Shown piece by piece: positions 22,501 through 33,919 of a stretch of 64,000 nt of DNA. The translations under genes were made by a program, and so were the position numbers. Source of the stretch: Topomyia yanbarensis (taxonomy: Eukaryota; Arthropoda; Insecta; Diptera; Culicidae); the NCBI RefSeq assembly GCF_030247195.1, contig NC_080672.1, forward strand, positions 63,022,549-63,086,548. Reading direction: 5' to 3'. Under the pieces are notes generated by a model, which worked only from the letters and a program-made list of their open reading frames with translations, had not been told where the DNA came from and did not search any database. Each line of letters begins with the position of its first letter. Positions within the stretch are counted from its first letter, which is position 1.

Positions 22501-23736
22501 TTCCCAGCCTAGCAAATAGTTCTCCACACGCAATCGCTAGTTGTTCGCACGAGATCTGTAGGACAACCATTTACGTTTTATCACTTTCATGGAAATATAT
22601 TGAAGACACAAGGCTTCATTCAGCTAATACATTGAACCGAATAAAATAAACGAAATATATAATAAAAATGCAGAAGTTTTAAGAAAAGTGAGCTCAAAAA
22701 CTGTTCCAAAATGAGAACTTTATCGCTAGTGGTTGTGTCTAACAAAACTCAGATATTATGTTATATATTAGCCAGAATAAAGTTAGTTAAAGCATAAGCA
22801 AATTGAATTTCTGTAATAGGTTAGTGCACTGTACGCTTAGTAGAAACATCAGGCATCTCACTCAAGCGTGCTAGACAAAAACATTTCCGTTAGTTGATGG
22901 CAGAAGACAATTTTTGTTTTCGCGTCATTTTAATGCAATAGTATTTCTGTTGACACTCAATTTCATTTTATGCGGAGAATGCGGTCCGTATTTAAACATT
23001 ATTAGTCCGCAAAGTAGTGATATTTAAAACAATCGAACAATAAGCAAGAAAAATGCCAAAAAATAAACAAGCCAAAAAGTGGTAAAACAGCGGTTTTCCT
23101 GAGGTGTTCATCAACCCACGAATTGTATACCGTCGTATATTACTAGTGTTGTTGACATACAGAAACGTACATAGTAGCGGTAGGACTATCTGTTGTGATT
23201 TTATCCTTACTTTTCAACGGATGTCAATTGATGCCAAATCACATATTAGTCAATCAATCATAATAAACTTAATGTTGTAAGCAGCAGCATTTCTGTCTCT
23301 TTCGATGGTTTCCAATTAATGTCCATGTAATTCTAAAAACGACTCGACGATACAGTGAACAAACATCAGTAGCCTATCACGGAGAGCGACTAAAATGTTG
23401 TAACTAGTTGAGTCTACAGTCAATAAGTTGGGATTAATGTTTCGATTTCGTGTTTTCGTTTTATTTGTGTTCGTTATGGAATAAAATGAGAGAGATGAGC
23501 AGAGATCACGAAGAAAAAGAGAGAAAAAATAATAAATAAATTGAAATCGACCCAAGAGCAGCTGTTCTATATTTTGTGGGCGATCAACTACAGAACAACA
23601 GAAATCATCAAAGAAAGTTGGCCTTACACCTACGTTACTCTTCGGCAGAGGTGAAGTAAGTGCGATGTCCATGTGTCGGAATAAAGAGATGCTGAAATTA
23701 TTGAGCTTGTTCATATTTATAATATCTAGTTCTTTT

Positions 23737-24904
23737 TTTCAATCTAAAGTTTTATTTGAAATCCCTCAATGCGTTAGCACAACTGAGCCGTGGGTCTTTT
23801 AATTTTTTTTACAATAAGTAAAAATAAAAAAAATCTAAGAATGTCGGTCTGCCAGATCTTGTTGACGGAGTTTGCTGCTGCGTGTTGAGATCTTTTTGCT
23901 TGGCGGTGAGGCCGCTTGGGGGTCTGTCTTCTCTCGCGTTATCGTTCCCGTCCATGTCGTCATCGGTACTGCTTTCTTGCTGTTCACGATCAGAGGTTCT
24001 TATTTGTTTCTTTTTCTTATGGGTCGCTGTTGTATATCCGTCTTCATCGGTATTTGCTTCTTTATTGGCGATGCTAGTTGTTGGTTTGGGAGCGGTTGTC
24101 GTGGTCGTTGTACCTGCATTATTGGGTAATTGGATCGTTGTTTTAGGTTAATCTGAAGGTATCGGTGGCTGCTTGTTAGAGTTGGCTGTAGTAGATGAGT
24201 TTTGACTAGTTGCTTCGGCGCATGTTTTTCCGTAATTGGCTGCATAGTTACAGAATTGGCATGTTGGGGTCTGCCCGGGATATGTGATTAGCGTTGTTTG
24301 CTTATAGGTCACGCCATCCTTCGGTGATTTGCATTCGATAGTCATGTAAGAAGGTATTGGTTTAGTCACTCGCATTCTCACAATACGAACGCCGTTGGGA
24401 ATGCCGGTGAAAAAATTTCTCTAGTTGTCATTCGTAATAGATTCTACTTCTCCATTTGCGACATGATTCGATTGATGAAATCTTCCTTCGTGCGCGGGGC
24501 CAAATCATGGATACGCACGTCCACCATGTCGTTTTCCATTTGCACGGGGATCTTGATTCTGGTGTTATTAAATTCGACCTCGTGTTGCATGTTGTTCTTT
24601 GCAATGAAGTTTTCGGCCTGTGCTAATCTTCTAAACGTCATCAAAACACAGTTTTTTACGTGATGTAGCTGAATGTAGGTAACTTCAGCGAGATTAAGCT
24701 CCATTTTCACACTAATTGTTCCACTTCCTGAACTGTTCGTGTTATCCCGTAGCACGGGCACTTTTGCTTCATTTGGCAAACTCATTTCACTCCGCAGCCG
24801 GGGGCAACGATACAATTTGTATGTGCACTGATATAGAACAATAGCAAACTTGATTCACTGGTGCCTATAGCCTGCTATAGCGTAGCGATTTTTTTTGCTT
24901 CTGT
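23737..24904 (-). mobile_element. Gag-only retroposed unit, 3' member of a dimer
   Basis: Minus-strand unit with a 5' leader (GCTATAGGCACCAGTG near 24858), a gag-like ORF1 starting at 24785 (MSLPNEAKVPVL) and a short A/T-rich 3' UTR ending at 23737. The ORF is broken near 24444 and again near 24148. It reads as RRM-like text (VRIHDLAPRTKEDFINRI), then a degenerate zinc knuckle (CQFCNYAANYGKTC), then an acidic/basic tail (TDDDMDGND). No endonuclease or RT follows: the 3' UTR comes directly after gag, so the unit is non-autonomous. The family is probably Jockey/CR1-like gag. Confidence 0.65.
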
Positions 24905-25446
24905 TTTTTTTTATTTCGTTTATTTGACACGGCTCATAGCGGTAGCTAACGGAGCCGTGGATCTTTTATGTGTTTACAATATGTAAAAAATAAAAATAAC
25001 AAATATTATTGTTTGTCCGAGCGGAGACCTTCTTTCGCGGCTCGCCTACTGCGTCATGGGGACCGTTTAATTCTCTCCTGTCCTCCACATCAAGATCATC
25101 ATCGTTAAAAGTGCCTTGATGCTCGCAACCAGATGCTCTTTCCTGTTTCTTGCACTTACGGGTGACCAATGTAAATCCGTCGACATTTTTATTATCTTCA
25201 TCACCGATGTTACTTACAGTTGTTTCAGGGGTGCTGGATGCTGCTTTGGCAGTTGTCAATATGGACTGAACAGCTGCCACAAATTTGGCAACCGTTTGTG
25301 GTTCAGGTATTGGTATTGAAAATTGTTTTTTGGGTTGGTTTGCCGTGGATGCGTTGGCAATCGGTAGAGATGCATTCTCTTCTGTATCTTCCCCGCAAGG
25401 TTGTCCGTGGTGCTTCTGCTTTTTGCGACGTCAGAAGATAGACCTT
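24905..25446 (-). mobile_element. Gag-only retroposed unit, 5'-truncated member of a dimer
   Basis: Starts within the zinc-knuckle region (HHGQPC near 25415), continues through a gag tail (DGFTLVTRKCKKQ, then NDDDLDVEDRRE), and ends in a 3' UTR with GGCTC/GAGCC dyad and an A-rich tail abutting the leader of the 23737-24904 unit. The tail is related to, but clearly different from, the other unit, so two subfamilies are joined head to tail. One 11-bp duplication CTAGTTCTTTT (23726-23736, 25447-25457) brackets both. Confidence 0.6.
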
Positions 25447-26599
25447 CTAGTTCTTTTGGTAATACATTTAACAAATTTAATGTACCGTCAAGTCACCAGT
25501 TACCGTGCGTTTAGGTGGATTTGACGTGACTTCAAACCCTGTTTTTTTATCAAAACGAAAACCGCCCTCATAGTCACCGTAAAAACACCTATCTAAATAC
25601 GTCACAATTTAGAAATAATATAAAACTATTAGCAACAAAACGAGAATAAGTAGTTGAGGACATTTGTTTGGCACCAGTGCACGTTATATGATCAACTTAC
25701 CGTGTATTTAAAATTTTGATTCAACTTTAGTTGGAATGTTTCAATAAAACGATGAAACGAGAGGATTTGGGATCTGGATCTCTCCGATTGATTCAGGGAG
25801 CTAGTTCTTTAAATTTCGTGATTTTCAAACTGCACGGTGAACGAAACATGCACGGCAACTGGCGACTTGAAGGAAAATTAGAAGATACTAGTAATCAGTG
25901 TTTTCATTCGATTTGTAGACAATTTTCTTTAATAAATTAATAATATCAGTTGATTTAATCATTTAAATTTATATTTTGATCCTATTGATCACCAAAAATC
26001 GTTCCTAACTGGGGCTTTAATCTAGCAGACCAAGGCTAGTCTTGAAAATAGTTTCATTTAAATAGAATATATCAAAAAATTGTGTTAGCATGATGCCTTA
26101 GAACTGGTAATACTCGCAGAACACAAGACAAAGAAAATAGAAGTTGAACCGTCTCTGCGCATCTACAAATCGCTTGCTAAATCAGAAGATTTTGCGCGAA
26201 TTTCGACATTCTCTTCGGTCGAACATTTTATGGATATTTTTCTACTCATTTCGGTTTAGCATCTTCTACGCCTTTTAAAGGTGTAGCTTGGAACACCTAG
26301 TGTTTTTCCAGCACCATCAAGCATTGTCATATTCGGTTAGCGCATAAATACTGTAAACTCTAGAATATACTTTGTTGTAACGAGAGTAAGTACTATAACC
26401 TTTCTTGTGACAATGAACATATTTTTAGGATTGTCTTAGATTTGGAATTGATTTCATTAAGAGCTTTTCAAAATTTAATTTAGTTTCTAGTGTCAATATC
26501 AAATTGTCAGAATTAAAAGCTTTATGCAAATTTTTTTAAGCCCCTCCCGAAACAAAATCCTGGCTACGGGCCTGGGGTTGATGGGTGGGATTTATCAGT

Positions 26600-27461
26600 C
26601 CTGCGGAAAATCGGGTCGCTCTCGCTTCAAATTCGCGTGGTAAGGGCGACGGCGTTCACATAGTGGCACTCTGGTTCTGATCGGTTCCACAAGGCAGAAC
26701 AGGGAACTTCCAAAAAGAGAAATAAAAGAGAGGGGCTAAATTGGGATATTTGTCGTTTTTCTGCCAGCATATCCCGAACTGGGACATTGGGTGGTCTACC
26801 TCGGGCCCGAAAGGAATCTTTTAACTGAGACCTGGCGTCGCAATACCCGGCGCATACCCAGACAAAGTGCTCGATGTCGTGATAGGCCTCGTCAAAAGCG
26901 CACAGACTACTATCCAATACGTAGGATTGCGCAAATGCGCATCCAAGGTGTAGTGGTTGGACATAAATCGGGACATTACACGCACGAAATCTCGACCCAC
27001 ATCCATCCCCCTGAACCAAGGCTTCGTTGATACCTTTGGGATAATGGAATGTAGCCATCGTCCCGGTTCCCCATTGCTCCACGAGGTTTACCAACTACAA
27101 ATACTAACAACTTCGTTGAAGCAGATTGGTCTTTTGTATATTTCACCTTCTAATGCCCACCTTTGCTAAAGAGTCGGCCTTTTCATTGCCCAGGATAGAG
27201 CAATAAGAGGAGACTCAACCAAAGATTTTTCAGATAACGTACACAAGGACTCCCGTATCTTCCCCAGAAAATATGGAAATTGCTTTTTGGGCTTCATCGC
27301 ATGAAGAGAGGGCGAGAGAGAGAGAGCGAGCTGAGGCTGTCCGAATTGGTGAAGTAGTGATCTGTGGGCAGAGTGTCGATGATCCCAAGGGTATACTGAA
27401 TGGCAGCTAGTTCTGCGGCGTAAACTGAAGCAGGGTCACTGAGTTTGTAGGAGGCGATGAA
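26600..27461 (-). pseudogene. I-clade ORF2, end of RNase H and C-terminal zinc-finger region
   Basis: Minus-strand continuation of ORF2 after the LOA-like insertion. It begins with the RNase H stretch AAELAAIQYTLGIIDTLPTD, then the DSLSS region, interrupted by a CT-rich microsatellite (27307-27330), then CSILGNEKADSLAK in another frame. The C-terminal part (27094-26627) has CAFDEAYHDIEHFVWVC, a degenerate zinc finger, and RARGRPPNVPVRD, typical of I-type ends as I remember them. Several frameshifts and stops; not functional. Confidence 0.75.
27350..27461. repeat. Target-site duplication of the LOA-like element, left copy (112 bp)
   Basis: Matches 32172-32283 at 110 of 112 positions. Each copy is continuous with a different half of the same I-clade ORF2, which is what a staggered insertion into that ORF produces. 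Confidence 0.75.
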
Positions 27462-27528
27462 TCAGGAATCAGAATATATTGGCTGAAATGGCACGTTCCC
27501 CGTATGTAGTCGGGGATTTGTGCCTTGC
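27462..27528 (-). other. 3'-terminal hairpin of the LOA-like element
   Basis: On the RNA strand GGCAC-(2-3 nt)-TCCCCG pairs with CGGGGA-(2-3 nt)-GTGCC, followed by CAATATATTCTGAT. The stem is unchanged in the copy at 5830-5899, while the loop differs (CATA against TGTA type). It is probably the 3' recognition structure for the element's RT; that role is inference from other LINEs. Confidence 0.6.
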
Positions 27529-27678
27529 CGTGTGTTTTCATCATTTCCTGAGCGGAAGGAAAGGACAAGGAGGTGTGGGGAAGTAGAATTGGAAGGGTGG
27601 GAAAAATAACAGCGCAAAACAAAAATAAACAACAGGTAAGTTAAATTCACAAGTAGTTCAATTTGCCTGCGAATGAGC

Positions 27679-30600
27679 CTAAAGCTCTTTACCACATTGG
27701 ATAAGAAACTTTAGTATGTCTCTGAGTTTCAGTCGTCCAAACATGGTTTCGTCTATATAAGGATGGCTGAAGACTCGAAATCGCAATTGCGCTACCGCTG
27801 GACAGTTGCATATCAGATGATATGAGGTTCCGTAGTCGGATTCACAAAGAGAACATGAAAAAGACTCAGCGCGCTGAATAGTTGCCATGTGATAGTTGAG
27901 TTTGCAGTGGCCGGTTAAAGCCCTGGTCAGCATGCCGCAGTGGAGCTTCGAAAAATGTAAGAAATTTTTCGAAACCACTGGGCATGGTTGTTCTAGAAAC
28001 GCCTTTGTTTGGCGACACGTTTATAGATTTCTCCAATAATTGCGGTGCTCGGACGAAGCCCAGGACCGTATTTTTTCTCGTATCCAACTTGTCGAAATTG
28101 GCAGCGCGGGCTCAGGACCAATGAAGTCAATCGCTGAACCTACCCTGGCCAATTCGTCAGCTCATTCATTTCCAGTAATACCGCAATGTCCGGGCACCCA
28201 GACAAGGTAGATAGTGTTGACAATGCTTAGTTCTTCGATTTGGGCTCGGCACGCGATCACTAGCTTGGACCGGGATTTGTCTGAGCTAAGGGCCTTGATT
28301 GCAGCCTGACTATCGGAGCAGAAGTTTATACCTCTGCCGGACAAACTCAGTTGAAGGGCCGATTGCACCCCGCACATAATCGCAAAGATTTCTGCTTGGA
28401 ATACAGTACAGTATCTACCTAGTGAGTGAGATTGTTCCAATCTCATTTCACGACAGTAGACACCAGCACCAGCACGTCCCTCCATCAGAAAAACGTCAGT
28501 GTAACAGACCACTTGTGTTTGTTGCTGTCTTTCCATAAAGCCAGACAACCACTCCTCTTGAGAGAGAATCTTCACATGAAATGTCCTGTAAGGAAATCTA
28601 AATGCGAGTGTAATATCGCTGGGAGCAAAAATATCTTCACCCCATGTAACCTTTTGTGACCACAATCGTGTATGACTGGTAACAAAATCAACATGGTTAC
28701 TGTTCCAAAACCCAGTAACCTGCAGTCTGTATGCACATGATAGTGCTTCTTGATTGAGGTGTATGTTTAATGGTCTGATATTTAGAAGTTCGTCTCCACC
28801 TCCCGAAGGCCATGCACGCTTTCTTGACTCTGAACTCAATGTGAGCAGACCAATTCAACGTATTCGACTGGATCTGCACACAGTAGCTCAGAATCAAAGA
28901 ACTGCAAGGGACGAACCCCGCTTGTTATTCGCTTCTTCGTGAAAAGAACCATTGAAGTTTTGCTTGGGTTAACTGATAATTTAACTTGTCGACATCACTG
29001 TTCGGCAGCCCTCAGTGCTTGTTGCATTAAGTCAAAGATTGTTCCGATGCAAAGCCCAGCAACTAGTATTTGGTAATCGTCAGCAAACCCGTGGGTTGGA
29101 AATCCAAGCTCATTGAGTTTCTTCAACAAGCCGTCGGCTACCAAGTTCCATAACAAAGGTGACAGAACGCCACCCTGAGGACAGCCGTAAATACTCAACT
29201 TCCGTATCTCAGCCTGTCGCAGTAACGAGCAAAGAATGCGGTTACTAAGCATTGCGTTTATCCAACCCAAGATACATGCAGGTATCCCATGACCGCGGGT
29301 CGCTTCTAGAATAGACTGGAAGGACACATTGTCAAAAGCACCCTCAATATCTAGGAATATACCCAAGCTAGATTGCTTGAGCGAGAAGGCTTTCTCAATG
29401 TTGTAAACAGCATCGTGAAGCAGAGTGATCGTGGATTTCCCACACTGATATGCATGTTGCATTTTGTGCAGTGGATATTCAACTAAACTAACGTTCCTGA
29501 TGTGATGATCGATTATCCGTTCCAAAGCTTTCATAAGAAAGCTGATAGGCCTAAAACTCTTGGCTTCTTCATAGCTTGAGCGCCCCCCTTTGGGAATAAA
29601 TCTAACAGTTATTTCTCGCCATGCTTTCGGGATATACCCGGTAGCAAGACTGGAAAGCAAAATCTTTTTCAAGACATGTTTAAGAATATCAAATCCCTTT
29701 TGCAGTAGCACGGGAAGTATTCCATCTTTTCCGGGTGATTTGTATGGAGCAAAGCTGACAACTGCCCACTTGACCGATTCAGTGGAAACCAATGTGCGTG
29801 CTAACGCCCACGAGTCCGAATCACCAGAATGAGATCTGTGAACATTGTTTCAACTTCGGATCGATACAACCTGGAGAGTTTGTGTCGAAGAGACAATTAA
29901 GAACATCTTTTTCGTCCGTCACATATCACACCATCTCTGGTTTTTAAGGAGTTCATCTGAAAATCATTCGATTTGGAGAGAATTTTATTTAACCTGCTAG
30001 CCTTGTTCAGACTAGAGACATTACTGCATAGGTTTTGCCAACCAGCCCGTTCTGCAGATGTAAGACATTTCTTATATGCACTACAAACTGACCTGAAAGC
30101 CCTGGAGTCACCACGCTGACGCCGGTTCCAAGCTCTTCTCATAACTTTCTTCATTCCTTCAAGCTCAGCCCTCCACCAAGGGGTTCCCCTAGTCGATTTA
30201 ACAGTACGAAGTGGACAAGCTTCTTCGTAGGATGCTAATATGAATGAGTTTGTCGTATCCACGATGTCATCTAAGTCGTCTAGTTGACTAATTGTTGGAA
30301 AATGTCCATGAAATTTAGTGGCCAAGTTTTCCAAAAAGAGGTCTCAGTTTGTAGATTTTGGATTACGATATGTCACCACATTGAAGGTGACATCAAAATG
30401 ATCGGAAAATATATATTTATGAACGGATAGAGACGGTTCAGTTTCATTTGGAACCTGCCAATTTCCCAGCTCATGCAAAATTCTATCAGAGCAAAGTGTT
30501 ACGTCTAACACCTCTTCCCTCCCAGACCTCGCAAAAGTTGGTCGGTTTCCCACATTCAGAATATGGAGATTTGTACTACTTATGTTCTCCATCAGTTCAG

Positions 30601-31059
30601 AGACTCTCAGATTGATGTTTGAGCTGCCCCAAATGATGTGATGTGATCACTGCCGATAATGAGCGGAAGCCCATTTCTGCTACAATATGATACAACGCTT
30701 TTGAAATCATCAGAAAGAGATGACTCGTTATGCGGTAGGTATTTTTTGTCTACGTTTCCGACAGTCAGTGTAACTGTGACAACTCAGATAACGCGAGTTG
30801 TGAGCCCCGTTATGAGACATGCGTCAATAGCCTTATTTGCAAGAATGCAAGCACGAGGCATTTCACGTGGGTTAGTCATGCCTGTCTTGTTGTAAGCAAT
30901 GAAGGCAGTGTTAAGTAACTTTCCAAAATAGAAGTTACCTTTATGGAAATACGGTTGTTGAACCAATGCTATGGAAGCTTTACCTTCCTGTATGAGTCGA
31001 GATAAATTCATAGTTGTTGTACGTTTATGTTGGAGATTGATTTGTGCTATTCTAACCAT
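27679..31059 (-). pseudogene. LOA-like ORF2: endonuclease, reverse transcriptase, RNase H
   Basis: Starts at 31059 (MVRIAQINLQHKRT), the N terminus of an APE-type endonuclease, which continues to about 30344. A linker at 30334-29897 has TPWWRAELE, usual before the RT in this group. RT is at 29792-28995, with SPGKDG, IPKGG, GCPQGGVLSPLL and the catalytic FADD. RNase H is at 28839-28162, with YTD, AEIFAI, CSDSQAA and VPGHCGITGNE supplying the D-E-D-H set. The C-terminal domain (27978-27679) has CSLCESDYGTSYHLICNC. At least four frame breaks separate these blocks. The ORF2 ATG overlaps the upstream stop in the string ATGGTTAG. Confidence 0.85.
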
Positions 31060-32171
31060 TGTTGATTAGAGAACTGTACATTTCATCTCCAACATAAATT
31101 GCACAACAACTAGAGGACACCAAGCGAGTTGGGATGTTAACGCATATAGCGTGCCATATCAGGTTTAAATGGGACACGATCATCTGATTCCCACGATTTG
31201 CGAAGAAAATAATGGTCCACTGTGTCAGAGATTCGCATAACACAGTAAGGGCAAAACCCAAAATGCTCCGTACGCGACTGGCATATTTTAGACCCTCCAG
31301 TCATCAAGTCCTCGGCACGGAACCACACCTTGACTTTGGGTTTCCTACTTTCAGTCGCCTCCTACGACATGGGAGCTGGACCCCAGTGGCTCAATTCTTG
31401 GCCGGATTATCCTCTTGGCCTCTGGGCAGGTTCATCTGTACACATCGAAATTTGATATTCGAAATTCAACAAAACATCACCGAACTACCATCAGCCGAGA
31501 GTCTCAGCAAGCCCAACAAAACAAAAATTCGGTAAAATTAAGCGTATCATCGTTGAAAAAAAAACTTCGGTGCGTAGAGTGAACGTTCCACTGCGTAATG
31601 CAGCATACTGGGGAGTTCGCCCGACTCTTCCCAGGCTCCGTTCGCCATTGAGAATGTTTTAAACCCCCTCAACAATTTTACCCATAGCACGGGTCGCATG
31701 ACACTATGGAATTGGGGTTCCCTGTTTGGTGGATTTTTACCACTGGAACAGGTAGTCCGTAGTGTAATTCTTAGCCGGTTGAAACAACCACTACCGACAC
31801 TACACGGCTTATCTAGGCTGTTCGGTGAAAGAAGCTGACATTGAAGGACAGCTTCCATAGATGGCCGAACAGCCGCAGAAGGAAGGAAGGATAACGGGAG
31901 GAGAGGGATTTGGGTTAAGCGCTTATTTAAAGGCGGCTCTGGCTCGCCTTGTCAGGGCTGCTTTAGGGCATGTGATATTTAGGCCTAGAACGTATAGGGC
32001 CCACTACCTCGTCCTACCACACCCGCAGTCAGCCCCCGCTGCTGGTTCGGGTCGCGAATCACAACTAGTTGCTATCGCGATTAAGCATTATCCACCACCT
32101 ATGACCCACCCGGTTGCTTGCAGCTCAGCTTCCCACATAGCGTTCCTCCACCACCACGGGGCCCGGGAAGA
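31060..32171 (-). other. 5' region of the LOA-like element with a doubtful ORF1 remnant
   Basis: GC-richer sequence that should hold the 5' UTR and ORF1. Only a short frame ending SSLINNG (stop at 31052-31054) runs into ORF2, and a frame with CPYCVMRISDTVDH lies just upstream. No clear gag or zinc-knuckle array is present, so most of ORF1 seems to be deleted or unrecognisable. A 103-codon frame at 31547-31858 has no domain. Confidence 0.5.
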
Positions 32172-32283
32172 TGAAGTAGTGATCTGTGGGCAGAGTGTCG
32201 ATGATCCCAAGGGTATACTGAATGGTAGCTAGTTCTGCGGCGTAAACTGAAGCAGGGTCACTGAGTTTGTAGGAGGCGGTGAA
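32172..32283. repeat. Target-site duplication of the LOA-like element, right copy (112 bp)
   Basis: Partner of 27350-27461 with two mismatches. It joins the RT-side half of the I-clade ORF2 directly to the 5' end of the LOA-like element (ATCTTCCCGGGCCCC on the minus strand). Confidence 0.75.
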
Positions 32284-33911
32284 CTTTTGATTGAAAATAC
32301 CGAAGCCAGTGGACCCTTCGAGGTTTGATCCGTCAATGTAAAACATCTTAGAACAGTCGACTTCTCGGAATTTATTATAAAATATATTGGGGATCACTTG
32401 CGGGCGTATATGGTCCGGGATTCCACGAATCTCTTCCTTCATGGATGTGTCGAAGAATACAGTAGAATCTGAAGTATTTAGGAAACGGACGCGGTTGGGA
32501 GTATATGAAGCAGGATTGATGCTCTGTGCCATGTAGTCGAAGTACAAGGACATAAAACGGGTTTGAGAATTAAGCTCGAGGTGCCTCACGAAGTTTTCAA
32601 TCACCAACGGATTCAGAATGTCGCATCGGATGAGTAATGAGTGTTTCCAAAATCGATTTTTAGCGGGAGAACGCCCGCCGGCACTTCGAGACTCATCGCA
32701 TGGGTCGAGTGCATGCAACCTAAGGCTATGCGCAAGCAACGATACTGGATTCTTTCCAGTTTGATGAAGTGTATGTTCGTCGCGGAGCGGAAACAGAAAC
32801 ACCCGTACTCCATCACCGACAACCGTTGTTTAGTATAACCTGATCAGGTCTCCTGGGTAGGCACCCCACCATGTTCCAGTTATTGTCCGGAGAAAATTGA
32901 TCCTTTGTTGGCATTTCTGTTTCAGATACCTAAGGTGACATCCCCAGGTACCTTTAGAGTCGAACGAGACCCCGAGATATTTAAATGTGAGACCTGATTG
33001 ATCGTTACACCCATTAATATAAGCTGAAGTTGCGCCAGCTCACGCTTCCTAGAAAAAACAATCAACTCAGTTTTCTCCGTGGAGAACTCGATACCCAGCT
33101 GAAGAGCCCAAGCAGAAAAATTGTCCAAGGTATCTTGTAATGGTCCTTGCAAGTCGGCCGCTTTGGGCCCTGTAACAGAGACCACGCCGTCGTCTGCAAG
33201 TTGCCTTAGCGTGCATGAATTGGTAAGACAATCGTCAATGTCATTCACGTAAAAATTGTAGAGCAGGGGACTTAGACATGAGCCCTGGGGAAGACACATG
33301 TAGCTAAATCGCGATGTTGTTAAATCGCCATGCGAAAAGTGCATTGTGCTTTTCAGACAACAGGTTTAGCAAAAAGTTATTTAAAATCGGTGAAAGACCA
33401 TGCTGGTGCAGCTTCTCTGACAGAATATTGATAGAAACTGAGTTAAAAGCCCCCTGATATCTCAGAAGACTGACGCCATCTGCTCTTTGTTAGCATAGGC
33501 CAATTGGATTTCTGTAGAATGCAACGCAAGGCAATCGTTCGTCCCTTTGCCTTTGCGGAAGCCAAATTGTGTATCTGACAGTAAGCCATTTGCCTCGACC
33601 CAATTGTCGAGGCGATACAAGATCATTTTCTCGAACAACTTCCGAATACAGGACAGCATTGCAATCGGCCGATACGAGTTGTGGTCGGAGGCTGGTTTTC
33701 CTGGTTTTTGGATGGCGATGACCTTCACTTGTCTCCAATCGTGAGGGACAATGTTACCCTCAAGAAACTTGTTAAATAAATTCAACAAGCGCCTTTTTGC
33801 CGTGTCAGTCAGATTCTTCAGCAAGTTGAATTTGATTCTGTCTAACCCTGGGGCGTTATTGTTGCATGACAAGAGAGCAAGCGAGAACTCCACCATCGAA
33901 AACGGTGTTTC
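32172..33911 (-). pseudogene. I-clade ORF2, reverse transcriptase and first part of RNase H
   Basis: The RT begins at 33896 (NNAPGLDRIKFNLLKNL), with WRQVKVIAIQKPGKP, SYRPIAMLS and QFGFRKGKGTNDCLA. After frame breaks near 33470 and 33350 it continues with LPQGSCLSPLLYNFYVNDID and catalytic LADD (near 33200). A thumb region follows (32822-32613, LERIQYRCLRIALGCM). RNase H starts FYIDGS (near 32335) with STGFGIF and YAAELATIQ. The last 112 bases are the target duplication of the LOA-like element. Upstream it is interrupted by hAT-3. Domain set and zinc-knuckle gag fit the I clade (MosquI-like). Confidence 0.8.
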
Positions 33912-33919
33912 GTTCGCGG

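Larger units (their letters stand above)
21400..26574. mobile_element. hAT-like element 2, 5175 bp, with nested gag dimer
   Basis: 8-bp target duplication GGGTTGAT at 21392-21399 and 26575-26582. Terminal inverted repeats are CAGGCACGTAGCCAG and, from the right end, CAGGCCCGTAGCCAG (14 of 15 matching). Just inside, the left end has GGGGGCTAAAGCCCCC and the right end AAGCCCCTCCCG. A second copy lies at 1-1724. No recognisable transposase remains; the unassigned segment at 22165-22500 is conserved between copies. A retroposed gag dimer sits at 23737-25446, and a 51-bp-arm palindrome at 21725-21826. Confidence 0.75.
27462..32171 (-). mobile_element. LOA-like non-LTR retrotransposon inserted in the I element, 4710 bp
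   Basis: Minus-strand element with a 5' region (32171-31060), ORF2 (31059-27679) and a short 3' UTR ending in the hairpin at 27462-27528. The domain order endonuclease, RT, RNase H, CCHC-like C terminus fits the LOA/I/R1 group; RNase H together with an R1-like endonuclease start (RIAQINLQHKRTTTMNL) favours LOA. It sits inside I-clade ORF2 with a 112-bp target duplication. ORF2 carries frameshifts and stops, so it is inactive. The 3' boundary is supported by the truncated copy at 5830-5899. Confidence 0.8.
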
